64,000 bases of DNA, taken from Lachnospiraceae bacterium. GTDB lineage: Bacteria; Bacillota; Clostridia; Lachnospirales; Lachnospiraceae. Shown here one piece after another: positions 49,209 to 59,781 of the stretch. The notes beneath the pieces were generated by a model that was given only the letters and a program-made list of their open reading frames with translations, did not search any database and had not been told where the DNA came from. The stretch is taken from contig JAAWAR010000023.1 in NCBI GenBank assembly GCA_022792295.1, positions 1 to 64,000 on the forward strand, given 5' to 3'. The number at the start of each line of letters is the position of its first letter. The stretch's first letter is position 1. The translations under genes were made by a program, and so were the position numbers.

Positions 49209-50165
49209 ATGAAATTTATTGAAACGTTTCGAGAAGGAATGCATGTATCATCTGTGTATCTGTGTAAGACAAAGCAGATTGCCCTGACAAAAAACGGAAA
49301 GGAGTACGGCTCCGTTACACTGCAGGACAAAACCGGCACGATTGATGCAAAAATATGGGAGCTGAACTCCCCGGGGATCGGCGAATTCGGTGCGATGGAT
49401 TACGTATGTGTGGATGCCGATGTGACCGTGTTTCAGAATGCGTTTCAACTGAATGTAAAGCGGATCCGCAGAGCCGACGAGGGGGAGTACCATCCGGCCG
49501 ATTATCTTCCTGTCACGTCAAAAGATATAAAAATGCTGCTGCATGAGCTTACGCAGTTTATCACTTCGGTACGAAATGAGCCGCTGCGAAAACTGGCTGC
49601 AAGCTTTTTCTTAAACGATCCGGCCTTTGTTAAGACTTTTTGCAGCCATTCGGCTGCAAAGAGTGTGCACCACGGTTTTGTTGGGGGGCTTTTGGAGCAT
49701 ACGGTCAGTGTAATGAAGCTGTGTGAATATTACAGCAAACAATATCCGGCGCTGAACCGGGATCTTTTGCTTGTGGCAGCCATGTTTCATGATATAGGAA
49801 AGACGAGGGAGCTCTCGGTTTTCCCGGAAAATGATTATACGGACGAGGGGCAGTTAATCGGCCATATTATGATTGGTGCACAGATGGTGCAGGAGCGTAT
49901 CCGTACGATCCCCGGTTTCCCTAATAAGCTGGAGACGGAGCTTATCCACTGTATCCTGGCTCATCATGGGGAGCTGGAGTACGGTTCACCCAAGAAGCCG
50001 GCGCTCATAGAGGCACTTGCGCTCAACCTGGCGGATAACACGGATGCAAAGCTGGAGACAATGACGGAGATTTTAAAGAGTGCCGGGGACAACAATGGCT
50101 GGCTTGGTTATAATCGCTTTATGGAGAGCAATCTGAGAAAGACGACAGAGTATGAGCGAGGGTAA
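49209..50165 (+). CDS. 3'-5' exoribonuclease YhaM-like (OB fold plus HD)
   Basis: GSVTLQDKTGTIDAKIWE..., GGLLEHTVSVMKLC, AAMFHDIGKTRELS. Confidence 0.9.
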   Translation: MKFIETFREGMHVSSVYLCKTKQIALTKNGKEYGSVTLQDKTGTIDAKIWELNSPGIGEFGAMDYVCVDADVTVFQNAFQLNVKRIRRADEGEYHPADYLPVTSKDIKMLLHELTQFITSVRNEPLRKLAASFFLNDPAFVKTFCSHSAAKSVHHGFVGGLLEHTVSVMKLCEYYSKQYPALNRDLLLVAAMFHDIGKTRELSVFPENDYTDEGQLIGHIMIGAQMVQERIRTIPGFPNKLETELIHCILAHHGELEYGSPKKPALIEALALNLADNTDAKLETMTEILKSAGDNNGWLGYNRFMESNLRKTTEYERG

Positions 50166-50167
50166 AG

Positions 50168-51538
50168 ATGGAGATCAGGAAGAACGATACGTTTACGGTG
50201 CGGATCGAGGACATGAGCGAGGATGGTGCTGGTGTCGGAAGGCTGGACGGATATATTTGGTTTATCAAAGACACCGTGTGCGGCGACCTGGTGGAGGCGA
50301 AGGCCATAAAGTTTAAAAAGACCTACGGCTTTGCCAGGCTTATGAGAATCCTTATGCCGTCAGAAGACCGCACGGAGCCGGCATGCCCCGCAGCCAGACA
50401 GTGCGGCGGCTGCCAGCTTCAGGCAATGCGCTACGAGGCACAGCTTGCGTTTAAGGAGAAGAAGGTGCTGAACAGCCTGGTACGGATCGGGGGTCTGGAT
50501 AGCGGAACGTTTCTGTTTGAGCCGATCATAGGCATGGAAAACCCATGGCGCTACCGCAATAAGGCACAGTTTCCGTTCGGACAAAACAAGGACGGCGAAA
50601 TCATCGCAGGTTTTTATGCCGGACGTACACATACGATCATTGAACAGGAGGATTGTCTGCTGGGTGTGGAAGAAAATCAAAAGATTCTGGCAGTCATCCG
50701 CGGACACATGAAAAAAATGCAAATCAAGCCCTATGATGAAGAAAGGCATCAGGGCCTGATTCGTCATGTCCTGATCCGAAAAGGCTTTCGGACCGGAGAG
50801 CTGATGGTCTGTCTCGTCCTTAACGGAAGAAATATTCCAAGGGCCGGGGAGCTGGTTGACGCATTATGTAAACTGAAAGGGATGACCAGTATTTCCCTGA
50901 ATGTAAATATGGAGAAAACGAATGTGATCATGGGGCGTGAGCTGGTGAACCTCTGGGGCCCGGGCTGTATTACAGATTATATAGGCCGCATCCGATACCG
51001 GATCTCGCCGCTTTCCTTTTATCAGGTAAATCCGGTCCAGACGGAAAAACTTTACACACTGGCCCTGGAATATGCGGGGCTTACAGGCGAAGAAACCGTA
51101 TGGGACCTGTACTGTGGAATCGGTACGATCTCTTTGTTTCTGGCGCAGAGAGCCAAGTTTGTATACGGGGTGGAGGTCGTCCCGGAAGCGGTCGGGGATG
51201 CCCGTGAGAATGCCAGACTGAACGGGATAAAAAACGTGGAATTTTTCGAGGGAAGGGCAGAGGAGATTTTGCCCGAGCAGTATAAAAAAAATCAGATCTA
51301 CGCAGATGTGATCGTCGTCGATCCGCCCAGAAAGGGATGCGATGCGGCCTGTCTGGACATGATCTTAAAGATGTCGCCCAAAAGGATCGTCTATGTAAGC
51401 TGCGGCCCTGCCACGCTGGCAAGGGATCTGCGGGTACTCTGTGGGGGCGGGTATGAGGTAAAGCGGGTCAGGTGCGTGGATATGTTTGCATGGGGCGTGC
51501 ATGTGGAAACGGTAGCGCTCCTGTCTAAGCTTGATTAA
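50168..51538 (+). CDS. rlmD: 23S rRNA (uracil-5-)-methyltransferase, RlmD/RumA type
   Basis: TRAM domain, CPAARQCGGCQLQ cluster, VWDLYCGIGTISLFLA, VVDPPRKGCD. Confidence 0.93.
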   Translation: MEIRKNDTFTVRIEDMSEDGAGVGRLDGYIWFIKDTVCGDLVEAKAIKFKKTYGFARLMRILMPSEDRTEPACPAARQCGGCQLQAMRYEAQLAFKEKKVLNSLVRIGGLDSGTFLFEPIIGMENPWRYRNKAQFPFGQNKDGEIIAGFYAGRTHTIIEQEDCLLGVEENQKILAVIRGHMKKMQIKPYDEERHQGLIRHVLIRKGFRTGELMVCLVLNGRNIPRAGELVDALCKLKGMTSISLNVNMEKTNVIMGRELVNLWGPGCITDYIGRIRYRISPLSFYQVNPVQTEKLYTLALEYAGLTGEETVWDLYCGIGTISLFLAQRAKFVYGVEVVPEAVGDARENARLNGIKNVEFFEGRAEEILPEQYKKNQIYADVIVVDPPRKGCDAACLDMILKMSPKRIVYVSCGPATLARDLRVLCGGGYEVKRVRCVDMFAWGVHVETVALLSKLD

Positions 51539-51636
51539 GAGAAGGCAGACACAGAAAAGCTGTGTCTATCAGAGCCAAAACGGACAATCCTTAATTTTGG
51601 CGGAAGCCGATTTTCATGATCTAAAGGAGGCAGAGC

Positions 51637-52893
51637 ATGGGCTTTTCATTAAATATACAGATATCCGCGCTGACAGTATTTTTGCAGGGAATCGTAAGCT
51701 TCTTTTCCCCGTGTATACTCCCGCTTTTACCGCTCTATATCGGGTATTTGTCAGGCGGGACAAAAAAGACGGGGGAGGATGGGCGTATTCAGTATGACCG
51801 AAAGAGAGTCATGGGGAATACGCTGCTTTTTGTCGTGGGGGTCAGCTTCGCTTTCCTGCTTTTGGGGCTTGGAATGACGGCAGCCGGCCGCTTTTTTCAT
51901 AGTCGGCAGCAGCTCTTTGCCAGGGTTGGCGGCGGGATTGTTTTCTTATTTGGCCTGTATCAGCTAGGTGTGTTTGGGACAGCTTCAGCCCTGGAGCGGG
52001 AGTACCGCCTTCCGTTCCGGATAGAGGCAATAGCAATGTCCCCTGTGACGGCATTTCTTATGGGATTTACGTTCAGCTTCGCCTGGACGCCCTGTGTGGG
52101 GCCTGCATTGGCCAGCGTACTGCTTATGGCGGCCTCTGCGTCCACACAGACAGCCGGGATCTTCCTGATAGGCGTTTACACGGCGGGCTTTGTACTTCCG
52201 TTTTTGGCCGTAGGTTTTTTTGCCGCCTCCCTGCTGGGATTCTTCAAAAAACATGGACAGGTGGTAAAATACACGGTAAAGGCGGGCGGTGTTCTTATGC
52301 TTCTCATGGGGGCCCTTATGTTTACGGGAAAACTGAATCCGTCGGCAGGCGGATCCCAGCCTTCTCAGGAAGCCCCGCAAAAAGCAGAGGAGGCAGAGGA
52401 GCAGCCGGCTGTCCCCAAAGAATCGGAGACAGAAGCCGAAAGCCCCCTTCTCCCGGCCATCGACTTTACGCTGACGGACCAGTTCGGGAACAGCCATACG
52501 CTGTCAGAGTATAAAGGAAAAGTCGTATTTCTCAATTTTTGGGCGACATGGTGCCCGCCATGCCGTGCCGAGATGCCGGATATTCAGAAAATTTATGAGG
52601 AATATCAGGAGAGCGGGGATGATTCCCTGGTGATCTTAGGCGTTGCAGGCCCCTCTCAGGGACAGGAGAAGACAAAGCAGGGAATCACGGATTTTCTGGA
52701 AGAAAACGGATACACATATCCGGTGCTCATGGATGAATCGGGCGAACAGTTTATGAACTACGGAGTCTATTCCCTCCCGACTACCTTCATGATCGACGCA
52801 GACGGCAATGTATTCGGGTACGTCAGCGGACGAATTGATGAAGAAGTCATGCGGGACATCATCAGGCAGACGATGGAGGGAAAAAGACGCTGA
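51637..52893 (+). CDS. CcdA-type membrane protein fused to TlpA/thioredoxin-like domain
   Basis: SFFSPCILPLLPLYIGYLSGG, TPCVGPALASVL; then FWATWCPPCRAEMPDIQ. Confidence 0.92.
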   Translation: MGFSLNIQISALTVFLQGIVSFFSPCILPLLPLYIGYLSGGTKKTGEDGRIQYDRKRVMGNTLLFVVGVSFAFLLLGLGMTAAGRFFHSRQQLFARVGGGIVFLFGLYQLGVFGTASALEREYRLPFRIEAIAMSPVTAFLMGFTFSFAWTPCVGPALASVLLMAASASTQTAGIFLIGVYTAGFVLPFLAVGFFAASLLGFFKKHGQVVKYTVKAGGVLMLLMGALMFTGKLNPSAGGSQPSQEAPQKAEEAEEQPAVPKESETEAESPLLPAIDFTLTDQFGNSHTLSEYKGKVVFLNFWATWCPPCRAEMPDIQKIYEEYQESGDDSLVILGVAGPSQGQEKTKQGITDFLEENGYTYPVLMDESGEQFMNYGVYSLPTTFMIDADGNVFGYVSGRIDEEVMRDIIRQTMEGKRR

Positions 52894-52896
52894 AGT

Positions 52897-55026
52897 TTAA
52901 AAATCTTTACGGATAAACACGGCTACGGATCGAGGCTGTAAAATAAATGAGCCGTGAATATGAATTTCCTTTCCCGCCGGATAGAAAAAACGGCCGTTTG
53001 CATCGCCGTACGTGTTGACGCAAAGGTACCACGCGCCGTAGCGGCTGAGAGCGGGAAGCGTGATTTCCACGGGCTCCCAATAAGAATTAACCGAAACATA
53101 GACAATATCGTCCCGCCGTTTTTTGCGGTCATAGCCGGCGAAACTGATGGAGAATGTCCGGGTATCCTTTGGGAGAGTGGTTTGCTCGGCCCTAATATCA
53201 TGAGCATGGAGGGCATCCATGCCGCAGACAGCGGCCGGAAGTTTCTGGCGGATCACGGAATGTTCCTTGCGGAACGCGATCATGAATTTAAAAAATTCAA
53301 ACAGCTCACGATTTTTATCCAGGAGCGACCAGTCCAGCCAGGAAATTTCATTGTCCTGGCAGTAGGCATTGTTGTTGCCGTACTGCGTATTTCCGAATTC
53401 ATCCCCGGCCAGAAACATCGGCGTACCACGGCTGCATAGAAGAACGGCACAGGCGTTGCGGATCATGCGGAAACGTAGCGTCAGGACCTCCGGGTCTGTG
53501 GTATCGCCCTCGGCGCCGCAGTTCCAGCTTCGGTTGTCATTGCTGCCGTCCGTGTTGTTCCAGCCATTGGCCTCATTGTGTTTTTCATTGTAGGAATACA
53601 GATCATATAGGGTAAAACCGTCGTGGCAGGTAAGAAAATTGATGGAGGAGTTATAGCCGGCATATCCGCTTCCGTCACTTTCCAGGCTGCCGTACAGATC
53701 GTCGGAGCCGGAAATGCTGTAGGCGGCATTTTTGGCCTCCCAGTTTTGTCCCTTTAAAAAGCCGCGGATCGAATCGCGGTAGCGGCCGTTCCACTCTGCC
53801 CATCGCTTATGTGCCGGAAACCGGCCGACCTGATAAAGGCCGGCGGCATCCCAGGCTTCTGCGATCAATTTGACATTGGCAAGCAGCGGATCGTTTGCGA
53901 GCGTTTTAAGGAGCGGCGGATTGTTCATCGGTGAACCGTCTTCATTGCGGCCGAGGATGCTGGCCAGGTCAAAACGAAAGCCGTCTACCCGGTAACGGAT
54001 CGTCCAGTGCCGGAGGCATTCCAGAATCATTTGCTGGACAATTGGATGGTTGCAGTTTAGAGTATTGCCGCAGCCGCTGAAGTTATAATAATTTCCATCC
54101 GGAGTGAGCATGTAATAAACTTTGTTATCAAACCCCTTATAACTGAAAGACGGCCCCAATTCATTGCCTTCGGCCGTGTGGTTAAACACGACGTCAAGGA
54201 TTACCTCAATGCCGTTGTCGTGGAGTGCCCGGATCATTTCCTTCAGCTCTGTGCCTTCCCTGTTATATTCTTCACTGGCCGTATAGCTTGTATTGGGAGC
54301 AAAAAACCCGACCGTATTGTAGCCCCAATAGTCAAGGAGGTGTTTGCCGTCAACCTCCCGGGCATTCATGGTCTCATCGAATTCAAAAATCGGCATAAGC
54401 TCGACGGCGTTGACGCCGAGTTCTTTTAAATAAGGAATTTTTTCCTGGAGGCCGGCGAAGGTACCTCTGTGCCGGACGCCAGAGGAGGGGTGGTATGTAA
54501 AGCCGCGGACATGCAGCTCATAAATGATTAATTCAGAGAGGTCTCTGGAAGACTGCGGCATGGCGCCCCAGTCAAATAAATCTTTTACAATGCGTGCATG
54601 GTACGTACTCGCCCTGTGCTCTCCCCAGATACGCTGACCTGCTACTGCCAGTGCATAGGGATCCAGAAGAACCGTATTCTTATCGAAAAGCAGCCCTTTC
54701 GCCGGGTCATAAGGGCCGTCTACTCGATAGGCATATTCAATATTTTCGATGTCCAGGCCAAACACGATCATGGAGTAGACGTCTCCGATTCGATACTGTT
54801 CGGGGAAAGGAAGGACGGCAAAAGGTTCATTCTCGCTGCGATGGAATAAGAGCAGCTCACAGGCAGTTCCGCCCTGTGTATGGATCGTAAAATTTACGCC
54901 GTCCTGGAGTGCAAATGAACCGTTAATCTCGAACATACCGGGCCGAACGGGAAATCCACAGATCTCCGCCATTGGAGTGATGGAGAGCGGATACTCGGAT
55001 AAAAATTTCTGATTGTAGAAGTTCAT
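52897..55026 (-). CDS. glgX: GlgX/pullulanase-type glycogen debranching enzyme (GH13)
   Basis: VILDVVFNHTAEG, VDGFRFDLASILG, KLIAEAWDAAGLYQVG, TCHDGFTLYDL. Confidence 0.92.
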   Translation of the reverse strand: MNFYNQKFLSEYPLSITPMAEICGFPVRPGMFEINGSFALQDGVNFTIHTQGGTACELLLFHRSENEPFAVLPFPEQYRIGDVYSMIVFGLDIENIEYAYRVDGPYDPAKGLLFDKNTVLLDPYALAVAGQRIWGEHRASTYHARIVKDLFDWGAMPQSSRDLSELIIYELHVRGFTYHPSSGVRHRGTFAGLQEKIPYLKELGVNAVELMPIFEFDETMNAREVDGKHLLDYWGYNTVGFFAPNTSYTASEEYNREGTELKEMIRALHDNGIEVILDVVFNHTAEGNELGPSFSYKGFDNKVYYMLTPDGNYYNFSGCGNTLNCNHPIVQQMILECLRHWTIRYRVDGFRFDLASILGRNEDGSPMNNPPLLKTLANDPLLANVKLIAEAWDAAGLYQVGRFPAHKRWAEWNGRYRDSIRGFLKGQNWEAKNAAYSISGSDDLYGSLESDGSGYAGYNSSINFLTCHDGFTLYDLYSYNEKHNEANGWNNTDGSNDNRSWNCGAEGDTTDPEVLTLRFRMIRNACAVLLCSRGTPMFLAGDEFGNTQYGNNNAYCQDNEISWLDWSLLDKNRELFEFFKFMIAFRKEHSVIRQKLPAAVCGMDALHAHDIRAEQTTLPKDTRTFSISFAGYDRKKRRDDIVYVSVNSYWEPVEITLPALSRYGAWYLCVNTYGDANGRFFYPAGKEIHIHGSFILQPRSVAVFIRKDF

Positions 55027-55438
55027 GGGAAAGTCCCCCTTTCTTTTTTTATCTTATTCCAGGAAAGTTCTTCCTGGCTCCTTATTAAGATAAAGGTCAT
55101 AACGGGTCAGGATGCGCACCGCATACCAGAGAATATGGCTGCAAACGTAGCGGCACTTTGGCACGAGTATGCGCAGAGCGTATACTTTTTTATTATAAGA
55201 GGAGGCGTCGGCAGAGTCAATAAGATAAAAAATCCTGGCGGGCTATGAGGTATATAGCATGAAGAAAGATGACGCCCGGCGTCTTCTTATTTGAGAGAAT
55301 CTGTCTTTGTTTCTACAAAAACTTACAATCTTTTTACATTTTGGGAATCGCATTGTAATGAGATGCAATACGTGATAATATAATCGTATAATCAGAAAAC
55401 TTAAGGTGACAGGCAGATTTTACCAGAAAGGAGCTCGT

Positions 55439-56998
55439 ATGATTTTCAACGATTCTTTTATCACTCTGGCAGCAGTGGCGGCAGTCGTCATTCTGCTTCT
55501 TGTTATTATCATCTGCGGTTATGTAAAAGCACCGCCGGATCAGGCTTACATTATTTCCGGTCTGAAAAAGGATTCCCGAGTCCTGATTGGCCGTGCAGGT
55601 GTGAAGATCCCATATTTAGAGCGGCTTGATAAATTGTATCTTGGCCAGATGACCGTGGACATTAAGACAGAGCAGTCGGTGCCGACCAATGATTTTATCA
55701 ATGTAAATGTGGATGCCGTTGCCAAGGTGCGCATTTCTCCGACGCCTGACGGTATCAAGCTTGCGGCCAAAAACTTCCTGAATAAAAAGGCCGTGGACAT
55801 CACGATGGATCTGCAGGATTCTTTGCAGGGTAATATGCGTGAAATCATTGGTACACTTTCTTTGAAAGAGATCAATACGGACCGAGATTCTTTTTCCGAT
55901 CAGGTCATGTCCAAGGCGTCTAAGGATATGGATAAGCTGGGCATTGAGATCCTTTCCTGCAACATCCAAAATGTTACCGATGAAAACGGACTGATTAAGG
56001 ACCTAGGAGCCGATAATACCTCACGGATTAAAAAAGACGCGGCGATTGCAAAGGCCCAGGCGGACCGTGACATCGCCATTGCCCAGGCCGAGGCCGATAA
56101 ATCTGCCAATGACGCCCGCGTCATCGCGCAGACGGAGATTGCTCAAAAGAACAATGAATTGGCCATCAAACAGTCTGAGCTTCAGAAAGTGGCGGATACC
56201 AAGAAGGCGGAAGCCGATGCGGCCTATGAAATCCAGAAGCAGGAGCAGGAGAAGACGATTCAGTCTGCTACCGTGAACGCACAGATCGCAAAGGCAGAAC
56301 GCGAGGCAGAGCTAAGAAAACAGGAAGTTGCGATCCAGCAGCAGTTCCTGGATGCGGAAATCAACAAAAAGGCCGATGCGGAGCGCTATAAGGTGGAGCA
56401 GGAGGCGGCCGCCACGCTGGCAAAGCGCCAGAGAGAGGCGGAGGCCAAAAAGTATGAGCAGGAGACAGAGGCAGAGGCCATGAAGGCAAAGGCGGAAGCC
56501 GAGGCGGCGGCTCTAAAGGCAAAAGCCGAGGCGGCTCGCTTCGCTTCCGAGCAGGAGGCGGCCGGAATCCGGGCGAAGGGAGAGGCTGAAGCGGCTGCCA
56601 TCCAGGCAAAGGCTGTTGCCGAGGCAGAAGGTATGGAGAAGAAGGCGGAGGCTTACGCCAAGTATAACAACGCCGCCATCGTGGAAATGCTGGTGAAGAT
56701 CATGCCGCAGATGGCTGCAGAGATCGCCAGACCGCTCTCCTCTATCAGTAAAGTCAACATCTACGGAAGCGGCAAGGATTCCGGCTCCGGCGTCAGCCAA
56801 ATTTCCGGTAATACTGCCACCGTGATGCAGCAGGTTTTCGATACGATGTCAGAGGCAACCGGCGTGGACTTCAGGGATATTTTAAAGGCACAGACGTATG
56901 ATGCCAAAATCACCAGGAATCTAAACTTTTCCGGGCTGCCCGGAGCCGAGGCGGCGGCATCCGCCCCGGAAAGCGATGAAGCGGGAGATACTCTATAA
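55439..56998 (+). CDS. flotillin-family (SPFH) protein
   Basis: PPDQAYIISGLKKDSRVLIGRAGVKIPYLERLDKL; Ala/Glu/Lys coiled coil; KIMPQMAAEIARPLSSISKVNIYG. Confidence 0.93.
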   Translation: MIFNDSFITLAAVAAVVILLLVIIICGYVKAPPDQAYIISGLKKDSRVLIGRAGVKIPYLERLDKLYLGQMTVDIKTEQSVPTNDFINVNVDAVAKVRISPTPDGIKLAAKNFLNKKAVDITMDLQDSLQGNMREIIGTLSLKEINTDRDSFSDQVMSKASKDMDKLGIEILSCNIQNVTDENGLIKDLGADNTSRIKKDAAIAKAQADRDIAIAQAEADKSANDARVIAQTEIAQKNNELAIKQSELQKVADTKKAEADAAYEIQKQEQEKTIQSATVNAQIAKAEREAELRKQEVAIQQQFLDAEINKKADAERYKVEQEAAATLAKRQREAEAKKYEQETEAEAMKAKAEAEAAALKAKAEAARFASEQEAAGIRAKGEAEAAAIQAKAVAEAEGMEKKAEAYAKYNNAAIVEMLVKIMPQMAAEIARPLSSISKVNIYGSGKDSGSGVSQISGNTATVMQQVFDTMSEATGVDFRDILKAQTYDAKITRNLNFSGLPGAEAAASAPESDEAGDTL

Positions 56999-57127
56999 TC
57001 CATGGCCGCCGGCGAGAGCCGGCGGCTTGCAGCTGGAAGAAAGCCTCTTGACAGACCTCTTTGCGATGGATAAAATAAAGAAGGTGCCAATGGCACAAAG
57101 TAACAGAAAAGAAAGCAGGACAAGATC

Positions 57128-58543
57128 ATGAAAAAAGTATGGAAGAAGTTTTTGCCGGCAGGACTTGCGGTTCTCTGGCTGGCTGCGGTCATGCCGCAGG
57201 CGGCGCTGGCGGCTGCTAAGGAGGAGGCGGCGGATCGCTTCGTACACGGAACGCGGGTTAATAACGTATCGGTATCCGGTATGACCATCGAGGAAGCGAG
57301 GCACCAGATCGAGCAATACTACACAGGATATTATGCACTGAAAATACAGGATGCCGAGGGCCGCGAGGCAAGCATTAAGGACACGGACATCGGCTATCAG
57401 CTGACCGTTACGGGCGACTTAAACGAGGTGCTGCAGCAGGTAAACGAAAATGGACGAAAGAGCGGACCTGGCGAAGCGAACTATTACTGGGTGGGTGTGG
57501 AAGCCTCCTACGATGAGGCAATGCTCCAAGCGGTACTTGCAGGCCTCCCGTTTGTGACGGAGGCGAGACCGACGACGGATGCCTATATTTCTCCATATGA
57601 GGAGGGAAAGGAATTTTCCATCATCCCAGAGGTTGTAGGGACAGAGCTTGAAATGGAGCGGTTTGCAGCAGTGGTCAAGACGGCGCTTGACGAGCAGCGG
57701 ACGGTCCTCAAGCTGCAAGAGGAGGACTGCTACAAAAAGGTCGGCGTTACGTCAGCGGATGAAACCTTAAACCGAATGTTGGATACGATGAACCGCTTCC
57801 GCGACGTCACGATCACGTACAGTTTCGGTGACCGGCAGGAGATTCTCTCAGGCGAGGAGCTTGCGAAATGGGTGAAAGGCACGAATGGGACGGAACTCCA
57901 GGTTGATGAGGCGATGGCGGCCGCTTACGTACAGAAGCTTGCGGCGACCTACGATACATATGGAAAGCCGCATCCCTTCCATACGACGGCGGGCAATGAC
58001 ATAGCGGTCAACGGCAATTACGGCTGGCAGATCGACCAGGCTGCCGAGACGGCAGCGCTTGTGGCGGCCGTGAAAGCATGCCAGAGTCAGACGAGAGAGC
58101 CGGCATATGTGCGGACGGCTGCGAGCCGAAACGTGAATGACTATGGACAGACCTATGTAGAGGTGGATATGGCAAACCAGCATTTATACCTCTATGAAAA
58201 CGGAATCTGTATCGTGGAGTGCCCGATTGTCACAGGAAATGTCTCCAGGGGCCATACGACGCCGGAAGGACTTTACACGCTGAATTATAAGGAAAGGAAC
58301 CGTGTACTGCGCGGTAAAAAGCTGGCCAACGGCAGCTATGAGTATGAAAGCCCGGTCAAATATTGGATGCCGTTTAACGGCGGCATCGGCCTGCATGATG
58401 CGAACTGGCGCGGAAAATTCGGCGGAACGATCTACAGGACCAACGGCTCCCACGGCTGTATCAATATGCCGCCTCAATCGGCGGCGACCGTGTATGAGCA
58501 TGTATATAAGGGAATCCCAATCATCTGTCACAATAATCAATAA
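57128..58543 (+). CDS. L,D-transpeptidase (YkuD) with PG_binding_4-like domain
   Basis: GIGLHDANWRGKFGGTIYRTNGSHGCINMPP. Confidence 0.94.
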   Translation: MKKVWKKFLPAGLAVLWLAAVMPQAALAAAKEEAADRFVHGTRVNNVSVSGMTIEEARHQIEQYYTGYYALKIQDAEGREASIKDTDIGYQLTVTGDLNEVLQQVNENGRKSGPGEANYYWVGVEASYDEAMLQAVLAGLPFVTEARPTTDAYISPYEEGKEFSIIPEVVGTELEMERFAAVVKTALDEQRTVLKLQEEDCYKKVGVTSADETLNRMLDTMNRFRDVTITYSFGDRQEILSGEELAKWVKGTNGTELQVDEAMAAAYVQKLAATYDTYGKPHPFHTTAGNDIAVNGNYGWQIDQAAETAALVAAVKACQSQTREPAYVRTAASRNVNDYGQTYVEVDMANQHLYLYENGICIVECPIVTGNVSRGHTTPEGLYTLNYKERNRVLRGKKLANGSYEYESPVKYWMPFNGGIGLHDANWRGKFGGTIYRTNGSHGCINMPPQSAATVYEHVYKGIPIICHNNQ

Positions 58544-58596
58544 AAAACTCCCGGCCTTCTGCCGCTGCCAGCAGCAAAAGAGGCCGGGAGTTTTTT
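58542..58596. terminator. bidirectional terminator
   Basis: AAAAAACTCCCGGCCT/AGGCCGGGAGTTTTTT. Confidence 0.92.
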
Positions 58597-58709
58597 GCGC
58601 ATTTTTTCCGTCTGGACACACTTTTTTGAAAATTTTTTCTAAATTCTTCTATTTTGTCACGCTGGCTGTATGTTTCAACCAGTTTTTATGGAAGGAAGGG
58701 AGGCTGTTT

Positions 58710-59654
58710 TTAATCGCCGCCCGTTTCCGCCAAAAACCCTGCCGCCGCGTTTTGAATCTCTGTTAGCAGCTCCTGCAGAACCGGATACTGATGGGCCGCC
58801 CGTCGGGAGTAAAACAGGCAGAAATCTCCCTTCGTGTAATCTCCCTCAAAGGGGATGCGGATCAGCTCTCCCTCTGCTACGCCCGAATATCGTTTCAAAA
58901 TCGGATAATAGGAAAGGGCGTAGACATCCGGCTGGGTGCGTACAAGCTTGATCACACTGTCCACCGAATCAAGCTGGAGCACCTGTGCCGGAGAAACCGT
59001 CGGAATGATTTCATGCAGCAGAGGCTGCAGCGCTGTGGCGGGCGCATCCCATCTGGACTTTAACGCCAAATACTGCCCTTTCAGGTCTTCCGGCGTCACA
59101 CTTCTTTTTTGGGCCAGGCGGCTGTGCCGGCTCACAAGACAGCAATATTCTCCCCTAAAAAGAATCAGTGGCTGGTTCCCCTGCACCCGTACACACTTTT
59201 CCATCAGCTCCTTCTGACCGCAGACGAAAAGCGCCAGCACCGGCCGTTCCGTATCCTGAGAAATGTACTGTTCCGGCATCCGGTTGTCCTCGCAGTGGAT
59301 CTGTAGGCCGGGATGGAGCTTTTTAAACTGGAGCACTACTTTGGGAAGCAAGAAATTCGGAAAGGATGCCTGGATATAGATGTCCACGGCCTCCAGGGGC
59401 CGTTTCTCTGAAAGGCTCAGCCAGCCGTTATAATATTCCACCATCTGCTTCGCCTCCGGAAGAATCCTTTTGCCGGCTTCTGTGAGCTGAATGCCCGACT
59501 GCATCCGCAAAAAAAGCTGTACGCCGATTTCTTTCTCAAAAAGCTGCAGTGCTTTGGTGAGACTTGGCTGGGCGATGTACAGCTTCTGCGCCGCTTCATT
59601 GATCGACTGCGATTCCGCCAGTGTAATGAAATATTTAAGAACCTTAATCTTCAA
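58710..59654 (-). CDS. LysR-family transcriptional regulator
   Basis: YFITLAESQSINEAAQKLYIAQPSLTKALQLFEKEIGVQLF. Confidence 0.95.
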   Translation of the reverse strand: MKIKVLKYFITLAESQSINEAAQKLYIAQPSLTKALQLFEKEIGVQLFLRMQSGIQLTEAGKRILPEAKQMVEYYNGWLSLSEKRPLEAVDIYIQASFPNFLLPKVVLQFKKLHPGLQIHCEDNRMPEQYISQDTERPVLALFVCGQKELMEKCVRVQGNQPLILFRGEYCCLVSRHSRLAQKRSVTPEDLKGQYLALKSRWDAPATALQPLLHEIIPTVSPAQVLQLDSVDSVIKLVRTQPDVYALSYYPILKRYSGVAEGELIRIPFEGDYTKGDFCLFYSRRAAHQYPVLQELLTEIQNAAAGFLAETGGD

Positions 59655-59781
59655 AATGGTTTCCCCTTGTACTCCCTATAGCTTTTTTTCATAATCCCGA
59701 ATTTTATATATATTATTCAAAAAACTGTTTTTATGATACCATGAATCTATCAAATCTGTCAAATATAAAGGAGATTCTGCT

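Noticed and set aside
55261-55290. GACGC/GCGTC hairpin upstream of the flotillin gene
   Set aside because: Short stem and only a weak T-run; not enough to call a terminator or RNA
56040-56660. Low-complexity repetitive GCC/GAG/AAG-rich DNA
   Set aside because: Explained by the Ala/Glu/Lys coiled coil of the flotillin protein, not a DNA repeat array or CRISPR
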